Shown in pieces: positions 25,653 through 34,275 of a stretch of DNA of 59,117 nt. Source of the DNA: an uncultured Lachnospiraceae bacterium (GTDB lineage Bacteria > Bacillota > Clostridia > Lachnospirales > Lachnospiraceae). The notes beneath the pieces were generated by a model. The model was not told the origin of the DNA, searched no databases, and was given only the letters and a program-made list of their open reading frames with translations. The translations under genes and the position numbers were made by a program. Each line of letters opens with the position of its first letter. Positions within the stretch are counted from its first letter, which is position 1. The DNA lies in NCBI GenBank assembly GCA_910587105.1, contig CAJUMB010000015.1, positions 1 to 59,117 of the forward strand, in the 5' to 3' direction.

Positions 25653-26906
25653 TTATGCTTTTAAAATCCCACATTTTATCAAGACCTCTTTGCTGCACGG
25701 CTGGGGATGGGGATTAAACCTCTCATTAAATCTTCGGTATCTGTCATCGTACACAAAGGTTTCCTCCAGTTCCCGGATAGCCCTTCCAAGGTCTGCCTCT
25801 TTTTTAATCACCGGCCCCGGAAGGAGCGAAATATCGAAATAAAAATCTCTCAGTTCTTCCTTATACTCCTGAAAATCATACATATAAAACAGTATGGGCC
25901 GCTTCAGATTGGCATAGTCAAAAAATACACTGGAATAATCAGTGACCAGCATATGGGCTATGGTATACAGGCGGCTGATATCGCTGTAATCGGACACATC
26001 GTATAGAAACCCTTCATACTCGTTAAAGTCAAACAGCCTGCGCACCATATAATGTACCCGGAACAAAATCACATAATCCGATGCCAGTTCTGCCTTAAGT
26101 CCCTGCAGGTCAAGCCCCATACGGTAAGTATATCCCACCCCGGCTTCATGCTGATTCTCCCTCCAGGTAGGAGCATAGAGAATCACTTTCTTATCTTTGG
26201 GAATCCCAAGTTCCTCTCTCAGCCTGGTTACATCTGCATCCGTAAATGTAAAAAGGCAGTCATTCCGGGGATACCCCGCCTCCAGAACTCTCCCCTCCAT
26301 ACTTTTCATATCAAGAGCACTTCCCAGCTTTTCTGTATAAAAAGCAGAAGGCGACACCAGATAGTCCAGCTGACGCCCTTCCTTGCGGTAATTTCTGTAG
26401 GTACGCCGGTTTGCCGCAGGAATATCCTGATGATTCACCACATCACACCCAATCTTTTTCAGAGGAGTCCCGTGCCAGGTCTGAACATAGATCTGCCCCC
26501 GCTTTTTCCAGATACCCGGGGGAGTCCGGGAGTTGGTAATCCAGAACCCAGCTGAGGCATAACATCTGATATGTTCCCGGCTGTGGTATTTCACCAGCCG
26601 CACATTTTTGCGGCCCTCAAACATTTCCCGAAACCTTTCCGGCTCTTCAAATGCCCACACAATCTTATATTTTTTCCCGGCGCTGTTCCTGCTCAGTTCC
26701 TCGTAAACTGCCCTGGGACTGCAGGCAAACTGACGGCCCCAGTAAGATTCAAACAAAATCATCCGCTTATCCACCGGATACCTAAGTGCATAGAACACTC
26801 CATACCACACACTTTTTGCTATATCTCTCAGCCAGACTGCCAGCTCCTTGCCATGTGCGGTGCTGTTCACCAGCTTCGCAGCCATCATTTTTAATTTTCC
26901 CGTCAT
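25653..26906 (-). CDS. CDP-glycerol glycerophosphotransferase
   Basis: A 417-residue TagF/TagB-type enzyme that adds glycerol phosphate from CDP-glycerol to a growing polymer. Motifs: VQTWHGTPLKKIG near residue 148, YAPTWREN near 242, and VTDYSSVFFDYANLKRP near 325. It is close to the N-terminal domain of the fusion protein, including FESYWGRQFACSPRAVYEE near the start. ATG 26906 overlaps the preceding stop codon (ATGA), giving translational coupling; an upstream in-frame start is open but lies inside the previous gene. Confidence 0.9.
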   Translation of the reverse strand: MTGKLKMMAAKLVNSTAHGKELAVWLRDIAKSVWYGVFYALRYPVDKRMILFESYWGRQFACSPRAVYEELSRNSAGKKYKIVWAFEEPERFREMFEGRKNVRLVKYHSREHIRCYASAGFWITNSRTPPGIWKKRGQIYVQTWHGTPLKKIGCDVVNHQDIPAANRRTYRNYRKEGRQLDYLVSPSAFYTEKLGSALDMKSMEGRVLEAGYPRNDCLFTFTDADVTRLREELGIPKDKKVILYAPTWRENQHEAGVGYTYRMGLDLQGLKAELASDYVILFRVHYMVRRLFDFNEYEGFLYDVSDYSDISRLYTIAHMLVTDYSSVFFDYANLKRPILFYMYDFQEYKEELRDFYFDISLLPGPVIKKEADLGRAIRELEETFVYDDRYRRFNERFNPHPQPCSKEVLIKCGILKA

Positions 26907-28087
26907 ATATCCGCACCCTTCAAATATTCCTGCACCCTTGCACAAATCAGCTCACAGCAGGGTTCATGCACCTCATTGAAAAACTTATCCGTCTTCCTGC
27001 GCTTTTCCCTATAACTGTCATCGCCCTGCAGCAATTCCTCCATTTGCACACAAAATTCCCGGAAAGATTCCGGCCTTGGCCCTGGAGTAATCTTCTCGTA
27101 AGGGAAATTAAACCCTCTGCCCGCCAGATATTCCTCCTGGTCATAAGGTAGAAACATCAACGGCTTTCCAGTCAGCAGAAAATCAATGTAGATGCTGGAA
27201 TAATCCGTAATCAGCAGATCAAACACGTCCAGCACTTCCATCACATCTTCCGCCAGGTCCTCTCCCAGCCAGAGCAGCCGGGGACTCTTTGGAAGTTTCG
27301 CACGCTCTGTCTCATACATATGAGTGCGGACACACAGCAAAATCTTCTCTCTCTCCAAAAATTCTGCCAGCCCTTCCGGCTGGAAGTCCTGGAAAGGGAA
27401 CAGTTTCACCGGAGTACCATCCCGGTGGGTGGGGGCATACAAAACAGCCTTGGAAAATTCCGGAAGATTCCCGTAAATTCCGCCCAAAACCTCCCCCGCA
27501 TCCCGGCAGGCAAACAATCTGTCATTGCGGGGCTGCCCCCACACTTTCACCTGGTTTTTCCCAATTCCGAAACTTTTCTGCATAATGGGAACCATACGCC
27601 GGGATGTGGTCACAACCCATGTATAATTTTTTGAAAACAACAAAGATATATACAGACGATACCAAAAATGATGATTCTTCTCAGCCAGAACAATCTTTTT
27701 TAAAGGCACCCCATGCCACAGATTCACTATGACCCGCCCCTTTAAAAGTCCTGTGCCGTATACCGGCATTCCTGCAGAAGTAAACCACACCCCGGATTCC
27801 AGCACCGTGCAGATACCCTCACGGGTATTGGTGTCAACAATCCGTGCCCGGGGATATTCTTTCCTGAGACGTTCCCTCTTCACCGGATCGTTCATCACAT
27901 AAACTGGAACAATCTGGGGTATATGGTCATAGACATATTGAAATAGATAACGAGAATTGGAATCAAAATGGCAGTTCTCCATGGAAGAAAAAGCCCATTG
28001 ATTCTGCCATATGCCCAGAACAGGCGACCGCTTCAGCCATTGTGTAGAAATATAGTTTTTCAGTAGGTCTTTTACTCCACGCTTCAT
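26903..28087 (-). CDS. CDP-glycerol glycerophosphotransferase (TagB-like)
   Basis: A 394-residue member of the same family but more divergent. It has LWHGVPLKKI near residue 147, YAPTHRDG near 242 and LITDYSSIYIDFLLTGKP near 315. The short N-terminal part and the THRD and SIYIDF variants are more like primase-type (TagB) enzymes that add the first glycerol phosphate. AGGAG lies before ATG 28087, and the start overlaps the preceding stop codon by ATGA. Confidence 0.87.
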   Translation of the reverse strand: MKRGVKDLLKNYISTQWLKRSPVLGIWQNQWAFSSMENCHFDSNSRYLFQYVYDHIPQIVPVYVMNDPVKRERLRKEYPRARIVDTNTREGICTVLESGVWFTSAGMPVYGTGLLKGRVIVNLWHGVPLKKIVLAEKNHHFWYRLYISLLFSKNYTWVVTTSRRMVPIMQKSFGIGKNQVKVWGQPRNDRLFACRDAGEVLGGIYGNLPEFSKAVLYAPTHRDGTPVKLFPFQDFQPEGLAEFLEREKILLCVRTHMYETERAKLPKSPRLLWLGEDLAEDVMEVLDVFDLLITDYSSIYIDFLLTGKPLMFLPYDQEEYLAGRGFNFPYEKITPGPRPESFREFCVQMEELLQGDDSYREKRRKTDKFFNEVHEPCCELICARVQEYLKGADI

Positions 28088-28839
28088 CGTACACTCCTGC
28101 CATATTTGCAAATGCCATGGACAGCATAAGATAAAAAAAACAGACAACTCTTACCTATGCCGTACCCCATATACCGGTACACCTGAAACGTCATTTTCGC
28201 AGATTTCCATTTATCCCTGGACTTTCCGTTTTTGCTGAGACGGCATTTTAAATAAGGTTTGTCAATTCCTCTGGCCCATCCATATTTTTTTAAGATTTTC
28301 AACCACGTAATGTAATCCTCATGACTCTGGTCATAACACATAGGGAACTGCCTGGCTGTCTCAGCGGACAGCAGCACCGATGAACAGTTGATACTGTTAT
28401 GTTTCAACAGCTCCCCATAGGTCAAATGTTCCTTCACTCCAATGTATGTTCCGGTACTGCTGCCATCCCAGCGCATCAGTTCCCGCCCGGTGGAACACAA
28501 AACAGCCTGGCTGTCTTCCATAACCTGCAGCTGCTCCTGTAATTTTCCTTCTCCCCACCAGTCATCCGAGTCAAGAAATGCCACATATTTCCCCCGTGCC
28601 AGAGAAACTCCCCGGTTTCGGGAAGCGGCAGGTCCCTGATTCGTATGATTTTTCACATAGAGGAAATCTTCCCGCTCCAGATAATCCCTCAGCTGCCCGG
28701 GTGTATCATCACTGGAACAATCGTCCACCACAATCAATTCCAGAGGAACCTGCTGGCTGTACACAGAGTCTACTGCCTGCCGGATATACGCTGCACTGTT
28801 GTAAGCCGGCATAATTACTGAAATTAAAGGAGTCTTCAT
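28084..28839 (-). CDS. Family 2 glycosyltransferase
   Basis: A 251-residue GT-A fold transferase. The N-terminal SVIMPAYNSAAYI motif, VVDDCSSDDT near residue 37, and the DxD-type metal site in AFLDSDDWW near 88 are present. The C-terminus holds one or two hydrophobic stretches that could bind the membrane. Donor and acceptor are unknown. ATG 28839 overlaps the upstream stop (ATGA), and its own stop overlaps the next start in the same way, so translation is tightly coupled. Confidence 0.9.
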   Translation of the reverse strand: MKTPLISVIMPAYNSAAYIRQAVDSVYSQQVPLELIVVDDCSSDDTPGQLRDYLEREDFLYVKNHTNQGPAASRNRGVSLARGKYVAFLDSDDWWGEGKLQEQLQVMEDSQAVLCSTGRELMRWDGSSTGTYIGVKEHLTYGELLKHNSINCSSVLLSAETARQFPMCYDQSHEDYITWLKILKKYGWARGIDKPYLKCRLSKNGKSRDKWKSAKMTFQVYRYMGYGIGKSCLFFLSYAVHGICKYGRSVR

Positions 28840-30251
28840 AACTGCCCGCCATCCTTTTTTTTCAAATCCGTAGGACACTCTTTTTCTCCTGAATTCAACA
28901 GGGCGTTGACCTGACGGTCCTCCACCCCTTCCGAAGTTTCCTTCTGAAATAAAATCCGGAAAGTCATAAACATCAGTTTAATATCCAAAAAAACCGAATA
29001 ATTTTCAATATAAAATAAATCCAGTTTTAATTTATCATAAGGAGTCGTATTGTATTTCCCATAGACCTGGGCATAACCGGTAAGCCCTGCCTTCACCTTC
29101 AAACGGTAGTAAAACTCCGGAATCTCCCGCTGATATTCTTTTAACAATACTTTTCTCTCTGGACGAGGCCCCACAATGGACATATCCCCGGCCAGTACAT
29201 TAAACAGCTGGGGCAGTTCATCGAAATGCAGGTTGCGCAGCACACGTCCCACCGGAGTAATACGGCTGTCGTGTTTCGATGCCAGCCGTGCGCCTTGTGT
29301 CTCTGAATTCACCCTCATACTGCGGAATTTAAAAATACGGAAAGGCGCTCCATTCTGAGTCAGCCGTTCCTGCCGGTAGAACACCGGCCCTCTGTCGTAC
29401 GCCTTCACGGCTATGGCACATATAACCATAATCGGAGAAGAAAGTACAATTCCCACAGCGGAGACCACGATATCCATAAAACGTTTGACCACCAGCTGTT
29501 CCGCCGTCAGCCCCATATTCCTGGAAACCAGCAGGGGCGTATCAAACAGATGAATCCGGTCTGAGCCCGCCAGTATCACATCAGATATCTTGGGCGTCAC
29601 ATAACAGCGGATGGAATGGGCAAAACAATATTTCAGATACCTGTTTCTTATCTGTGAAGGCAGATCCCAGATAATGACAGCCTCGTATTCTTTCATCATC
29701 CGGCGTATTTCCTTTTCGCCCTCCTGGATGTGTACTTTCCCGCAGATGTTATACTTATCCCTTCTGGATTCCATCTTCCTGATCAATTGATCCGGCCTGC
29801 GTTCTCCGTAAATCACCAGCATCTTTCTGGCCCCATACAAATGATTGAACAGGTACCTGGAACCAAAAGCCCAGACCACAATCACACAGAACTCTGCCAG
29901 TGTCATAATCAAAATGGGCATTGGAGATAGAAACCAGCGGTTGATGAGAGTAATCTGCAGATATATCACCACATTGGAACAGATGGCTGCCAGTGCAAGA
30001 GAATAAATATCATCCAGTCTCTTCAGGTATCCCACGCGCAGTCCGCCGAACATTCTGGAAAAAAGAATCAAGATCAGCGTATACATGGCAATCAGCACCC
30101 AATTTCCTTTATTCCAGAATGGTTCAAATATCAATTCCCGATAATATAGATACCACGCTGCCGCAAACAGGGCCGATTGTGCCAAAACTACCAGAGACGC
30201 CAGGACAAACATCACAATTCTTCTAAAGTATTCTCGTCTTCTCAAACTCAC
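28836..30251 (-). CDS. Initiating polyprenyl-phosphate sugar-phosphate transferase
   Basis: A 471-residue membrane enzyme of the WcaJ/CpsE group, which transfers a hexose-1-phosphate to undecaprenyl phosphate and starts repeat-unit synthesis. About four or five N-terminal membrane helices, a Rossmann-like middle and the C-terminal Bac_transf domain are present: KRFMDIVVSAVG near residue 258, the FRIFKFRSMR segment near 307, and the FDELPQLFNV and GPRPER motifs near 342-362. It is the first enzyme gene of the locus. The start is GTG 30251; a TTG two codons later is also possible. Confidence 0.93.
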   Translation of the reverse strand: MSLRRREYFRRIVMFVLASLVVLAQSALFAAAWYLYYRELIFEPFWNKGNWVLIAMYTLILILFSRMFGGLRVGYLKRLDDIYSLALAAICSNVVIYLQITLINRWFLSPMPILIMTLAEFCVIVVWAFGSRYLFNHLYGARKMLVIYGERRPDQLIRKMESRRDKYNICGKVHIQEGEKEIRRMMKEYEAVIIWDLPSQIRNRYLKYCFAHSIRCYVTPKISDVILAGSDRIHLFDTPLLVSRNMGLTAEQLVVKRFMDIVVSAVGIVLSSPIMVICAIAVKAYDRGPVFYRQERLTQNGAPFRIFKFRSMRVNSETQGARLASKHDSRITPVGRVLRNLHFDELPQLFNVLAGDMSIVGPRPERKVLLKEYQREIPEFYYRLKVKAGLTGYAQVYGKYNTTPYDKLKLDLFYIENYSVFLDIKLMFMTFRILFQKETSEGVEDRQVNALLNSGEKECPTDLKKKDGGQL

Positions 30252-30358
30252 TCCCGTAACCTTCTCAAATCAGACCTGCGGTTAAACAATCTATACTGAC
30301 ATTATCTGCCAGCACACCGATATTTATACCAATGCCTGTCCCCCGTTTGCCTCTCAAA

Positions 30359-30709
30359 TTAAAGCTGCGAAATGCCGTCCACTGCCTCCTGATAAGCCTT
30401 TCCCACCTGTTCCAGCAGTTCCTGGGCATTGTCCGGTACATTTCCCTCCCGCAGGGTCTCCGTCAGCTGGTCGCTGGCAGCCTGCAGATTTTGAAGCTCA
30501 AGATTCAAAGCCACACCTTTAATGGTATGCGCTGCCCGGAAAGCATCCTCAGCATTCTTCTCACTCAATGCCTGCTTCAGATTCTCAAAGCTGGGATCTG
30601 CACTGAATTTATTCAGGAACTTAACCACCCGCTCCTCTTTATTGCCCATCCTGCTCATAATCAAATCATAATCCCCGCCAACGCTCTTATAAAAGTCCTT
30701 TAAATCCAT
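30359..30709 (-). CDS. Histidine phosphotransfer (HPt) domain protein
   Basis: A 116-residue four-helix HPt protein. The phosphoacceptor is His61 in the motif AHTIKGVALNLEL. No kinase or receiver domain lies nearby, so it is an orphan phosphorelay intermediate. It is about 107 bases upstream of the sugar-phosphate transferase, on the same strand, with its own strong promoter; transcription may run on into the polymer locus. GGAAGGG lies before the ATG. Confidence 0.85.
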   Translation of the reverse strand: MDLKDFYKSVGGDYDLIMSRMGNKEERVVKFLNKFSADPSFENLKQALSEKNAEDAFRAAHTIKGVALNLELQNLQAASDQLTETLREGNVPDNAQELLEQVGKAYQEAVDGISQL

Positions 30710-30782
30710 AAACCCTTCCTTTCTAAAATAATCAAATTTTACAGACAGCAGTACCTGCCGCCCATTTTATTGATACACTATG

Positions 30783-30810
30783 ATTATACGCCTTTTTTCG
30801 ATATTGTAAA
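30783..30810 (-). promoter_or_regulatory. Sigma-A promoter of the HPt gene and possibly the polymer locus
   Basis: On the minus strand TTTACA (30810-30805) and TATAAT (30788-30783) are 16 bases apart, about 75 bases upstream of the HPt start. No comparable promoter is obvious in the 107 bases between HPt and the transferase gene. Confidence 0.65.
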
Positions 30811-30874
30811 GTATAAAGCCCGGAAAAAAAGCTGAAAGTTTTATGAATAAACTGCTGTATTTTTATAAGAACGG

Positions 30875-31993
30875 TTATTTTATCAGCCTTCCGGCCTTTT
30901 CCAGCATACGGAAAACCCGGCTTCCCTCAATCCTTTTCACATCTCTTTGCAGCTCCCGTATTTTCTGCTCCTGCTGACAGAAAATTTCTGTCACCATTAA
31001 AGTCAAATCCCGGTACATAACATCCGGCTCCAGTTTCCACACCGGCAGTTCCTTCACCTGGTCATAGAAGAGGGTCCCATCCTCTCTGCCAAGAAATTCC
31101 TCCGCCACCTTTCTGTTAGATTTTTCATATTTTTTCAGAAATTCAACCTGCTGCCCATGGGAGGCAAACATGCTGTGGTCCGCGTGCAGATCATTTTTCA
31201 CTTTATATTCATTTGCCAGCCTGAGGGGTGTCTCCATAAAGTCCTCGATTTCTCTGTACCGGGGCACCCCATTGATAATCCTCTTAATCTCTAAGAAATT
31301 ACCTCTCAGCCCCGGGTTCCTCCTCACTGTCTCCCTGGTATATTCTTCTGTCAAGGCCAGACCAATGCACTGGAAGAAATCTGAAAAGATAGAATGCTCC
31401 GCCCCCTCAAACTGCCCTTCCTCATAAGGACGCACAATGATATTCTCCTTCTTCAGATATTTTGTCATCCTTGATAAATGTCTGTAATAATTTAAAGGAA
31501 AATACCGGAACACATTTTGCTCCATACATTCTTCAAAGCTTTCTGTACGGCGCATATATTTAGATTTTACATTCTGATTCCACAAAGATTGAATAAACAA
31601 ATCCTGCCTGCGCAGATAGACAATGATTTTCATCTCACAGCCGATTTTCCTGAACTCTTCATCTATCAGCTGCCAGAGGCCCTCCCGTTTCCCGGCACTT
31701 TTCCAGAGCTCCTCATCTGACAATATAATATTGGAATATTTCCCTGCCAGTCTTTCAACGGCACGAAATCCCTTTTCACGCACAATCACCTCATCGTACT
31801 GATATCTGCTTCCCGCATTACAGATGAGAAAATGCCCGTTCCGGTCTTTGTACCCCCTGATTCCCACCTCATGCGAGAGTTCCGGAAAACAATATCCCTG
31901 TCTGTTCAAAAGTCCTTCATTTTCTCTCAGAAAACTCTGAATCGCCGTAGTACCTGTCTTCGGCGTCCCAATATTTAAGTAAACCGTCGCCAT
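30875..31993 (-). CDS. Sulfotransferase-like protein
   Basis: A 372-residue soluble protein with the features of PAPS-dependent sulfotransferases: the 5'-phosphosulfate loop NIGTPKTGTTAIQSFL near residue 7, and a 3'-phosphate-binding strand in IIVYLRRQDLFIQSLWNQ near 122. The C-terminal 50 residues are helical and basic. It probably sulfates a carbohydrate or lipid; sequence alone does not give the acceptor. It lies upstream of the HPt gene on the same strand as the polymer locus. Confidence 0.68.
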   Translation of the reverse strand: MATVYLNIGTPKTGTTAIQSFLRENEGLLNRQGYCFPELSHEVGIRGYKDRNGHFLICNAGSRYQYDEVIVREKGFRAVERLAGKYSNIILSDEELWKSAGKREGLWQLIDEEFRKIGCEMKIIVYLRRQDLFIQSLWNQNVKSKYMRRTESFEECMEQNVFRYFPLNYYRHLSRMTKYLKKENIIVRPYEEGQFEGAEHSIFSDFFQCIGLALTEEYTRETVRRNPGLRGNFLEIKRIINGVPRYREIEDFMETPLRLANEYKVKNDLHADHSMFASHGQQVEFLKKYEKSNRKVAEEFLGREDGTLFYDQVKELPVWKLEPDVMYRDLTLMVTEIFCQQEQKIRELQRDVKRIEGSRVFRMLEKAGRLIK

Positions 31994-32201
31994 ACCCTTT
32001 GTTCCTTTCTAACAATTCATAAACATATTTTGTAATATTATGTCACTCCACTGGAATTTTAATAATTCATCCATTTTAATAGTTTGATTTTACTGAAACA
32101 TTGTGATATAAATTTGTAACAAAAATGAAAAATTATTAACATTTATTATGATTTCGTGTGAGTTATTGTCAGAATATATCTGAAAAAGATATAAAAAGAC
32201 C

Positions 32202-32230
32202 TTGAAAACATAACTCAATAGAGGTATAAT
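32202..32230 (+). promoter_or_regulatory. Sigma-A promoter of the riboflavin operon
   Basis: TTGAAA (32202-32207) and TATAAT (32225-32230) with a 17-base spacer, followed about 25 bases later by the riboswitch. The -10 box sits in the inverted repeat GAGGT-ATAATA-ACCTC. Confidence 0.85.
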
Positions 32231-32253
32231 AACCTCACACAAATAAATAACTA

Positions 32254-32362
32254 TCTTCAGGGCAGGGTGCAATTCCCTATCGGTGGTACAGCCCACGAGC
32301 CGCAAGGCATGATTCGGTGCAATTCCGAAGCCGACAGTACAGTCTGGATGAAAGAAGATGAT
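32254..32362 (+). ncRNA. FMN riboswitch (RFN element)
   Basis: The conserved blocks are in order: AGGGCAGGGTGCAATTCCCT, the CGGTGGTACAGCCCACGAGC region, the GGTGCAATTCCGAAGCCGAC region, and AGTCTGGATGAAAGAAGAT. This is the FMN aptamer that shuts down riboflavin synthesis when FMN is high. Two hairpins with T tracts follow before ribD. Confidence 0.96.
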
Positions 32363-32397
32363 TATGCGGGAGCGGCGCTCCTGCTCATGTTTCATTG

Positions 32398-32426
32398 CTC
32401 TGGAATTTATTGTTCCGGAGTTTTTT
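32398..32426 (+). terminator. Riboswitch expression platform, terminator 1
   Basis: CTCTGGAAT pairs with GTTCCGGAG and is followed by TTTTTT, a standard intrinsic terminator downstream of the FMN aptamer. Confidence 0.75.
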
Positions 32427-32480
32427 ATATTCTATTCTATGTGAGCAGGCAGGCTTTCCCTGACCACGCTTTTATTTCTG

Positions 32481-32513
32481 CCCTGGACTTTCTTCGAAGT
32501 TCAGGGTTTTTTT
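32481..32513 (+). terminator. Second leader hairpin abutting the ribD ribosome site
   Basis: CCCTGGACTT pairs with AAGTTCAGGG and is followed by TTTTTTT, and the ribosome site GGAGG begins immediately after. It looks like a second terminator and may also affect ribosome access. Confidence 0.7.
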
Positions 32514-32526
32514 GGAGGTAGATACA

Positions 32527-33633
32527 TTGAATGACACAAAATATATGCGCATGGCCATCGAACTTGCAAAAAAAGGCGAGGGGTGGGTATCCCCCAATCC
32601 CATGGTGGGCGCAGTCATTGTAAAAGAAGGCCGGGTCATCGGAACCGGATACCACCAGCGCTGCGGCCAGCCCCACGCAGAGCGCAATGCCCTGGCTTCC
32701 TGTACAGAATCATCAAAAGGGGCGTCCATGTATGTGACTCTGGAGCCATGCTGCCATTACGGCAAACAGCCTCCCTGTGTGGATGCCATCCTGGAAGCCA
32801 GAATCGGCCATGTAATCGTAGGTTCTTCCGACCCCAATCCTCTGGTGAGCGGGAAAGGCATCCAGATTCTGCGGGAACACGGGGTTCAGGTAACTGAACA
32901 TGTACTGCAGGAAGAATGCGACCGGATCAACCCTGTCTTCTTCCACTATATCCAGACAAAACGTCCTTATGTGGTGATGAAGTACGCCATGACCATGGAC
33001 GGAAAAATTGCAGCCTACACCGGGGCATCCAAATGGATTACCGGAGAGGCCGCCCGGGAACACGTACAGAGACAGCGCCACCGTTACAGCGCCATTATGG
33101 CCGGCATCGAAACCGTCCTGGCAGATGACCCGCTGCTCACCTGCAGGATGGAGGGCGGGAAAAATCCAGTGCGTGTCATCTGCGACTCCAGACTGCGCAC
33201 CCCCCTCTCCTCCCAGATCGTAAACACCGCCAGCGAGGTTCCCACATACCTGGCCACCTGCTGCACAGACCCGGAAAAACATATCGACTATATCCAAAAG
33301 GGCTGTCATATCATGGTGATCCCCCAAAAGGACGGCCATGTGGATCTGTGGAATCTGATGGAAAGACTGGGACAGGAAAAAATTGACAGTGTTTTGCTGG
33401 AGGGAGGCGGCACACTAAACTGGTCAGCATTAGAAAGCGGAATCATCCAGAAAGTGCAGACTTATATCGCACCCAAATTGTTCGGCGGGCAGCTGGCGAA
33501 AACACCCATAGGCGGAACCGGATTCCCCTCCCCGGCAGATTCCGTTCTATTAAAGAACAGCACCATTACACAGCTGGGAGAGGATTTTCTGATAGAAAGC
33601 GAGGTAGAGCGGGATGTTTACAGGCATCGTTGA
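32527..33633 (+). CDS. ribD: Bifunctional riboflavin deaminase/reductase
   Basis: A 368-residue enzyme that performs the second and third steps from GTP to lumazine: deamination of the pyrimidine and NADPH reduction of the ribose. The N-terminal deaminase has PNPMVGAVI near residue 23, the zinc motif HAERNAL near 48 and PCCHYGKQPPC near 73. The reductase (about 145-368) includes KYAMTMDGKIA and LLEGGGTLNW. The start is TTG 32527, set by GGAGG 8 bases before; an in-frame TTG at 32512 lies inside the leader hairpin T tract. It overlaps ribE by 20 bases. Confidence 0.96.
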   Translation: MNDTKYMRMAIELAKKGEGWVSPNPMVGAVIVKEGRVIGTGYHQRCGQPHAERNALASCTESSKGASMYVTLEPCCHYGKQPPCVDAILEARIGHVIVGSSDPNPLVSGKGIQILREHGVQVTEHVLQEECDRINPVFFHYIQTKRPYVVMKYAMTMDGKIAAYTGASKWITGEAAREHVQRQRHRYSAIMAGIETVLADDPLLTCRMEGGKNPVRVICDSRLRTPLSSQIVNTASEVPTYLATCCTDPEKHIDYIQKGCHIMVIPQKDGHVDLWNLMERLGQEKIDSVLLEGGGTLNWSALESGIIQKVQTYIAPKLFGGQLAKTPIGGTGFPSPADSVLLKNSTITQLGEDFLIESEVERDVYRHR

Positions 33634-34261
33634 GGAAATGGGCACCATAGAAAAGATTCAGAAAGGAAGGCACTCCGCCATCCTTCACATCCAGGCAGAT
33701 CTCATCCTGGAAGATCTGAAAATCGGCGACAGCGTAGCCGTGAACGGGGTCTGCCTCACCGCCACTTCCATCCATTCTCAGACATTTACCGCAGATGTGA
33801 TGCATGAGACACTGAACCGGTCGTCCCTGGCCCAGTTAAAAAGCGGCAGCCATGTGAATCTGGAGCGGGCCATGCCTGCCTGCGGCCGGTTCGGAGGCCA
33901 TATCGTCGCCGGGCATGTGGACGGCATGGGCACCATCACCCGGATTACCCGGGATGATACCGCCGTCTGGTACACCATACAGGCATCCCCCTCCATCCTG
34001 CGGTATATTATTGAAAAAGGTTCCATCGCCATCGACGGCATCAGCCTGACGGTAGCGCAGATTGGCACGGATCATTTCTCCATTTCCGCCATTCCCCATA
34101 CTGTTGCCGCCACCACTTTAAGCGAACGCCGGACCGGGGACAGCGTGAACCTGGAAAACGATATGATCGGGAAATATGTGGAGAAACTATTTACCCCGTC
34201 AGATAAACAAAAACCAACAAGCACACTGACAAAAGAATTTTTGTCTCAATGCGGATATTAA
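33614..34261 (+). CDS. ribE: Riboflavin synthase alpha chain
   Basis: A 215-residue enzyme that dismutates two 6,7-dimethyl-8-ribityllumazine molecules to riboflavin. Two lumazine-binding repeats are visible: MFTGIVEEMG at residue 1 with VNGVCLT near 38, and GGHIVAGHVDG near 96 with IDGISLTV near 140. Its start lies inside the end of ribD. Confidence 0.96.
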   Translation: MFTGIVEEMGTIEKIQKGRHSAILHIQADLILEDLKIGDSVAVNGVCLTATSIHSQTFTADVMHETLNRSSLAQLKSGSHVNLERAMPACGRFGGHIVAGHVDGMGTITRITRDDTAVWYTIQASPSILRYIIEKGSIAIDGISLTVAQIGTDHFSISAIPHTVAATTLSERRTGDSVNLENDMIGKYVEKLFTPSDKQKPTSTLTKEFLSQCGY

Positions 34262-34275
34262 GGAGGCTCACAATC

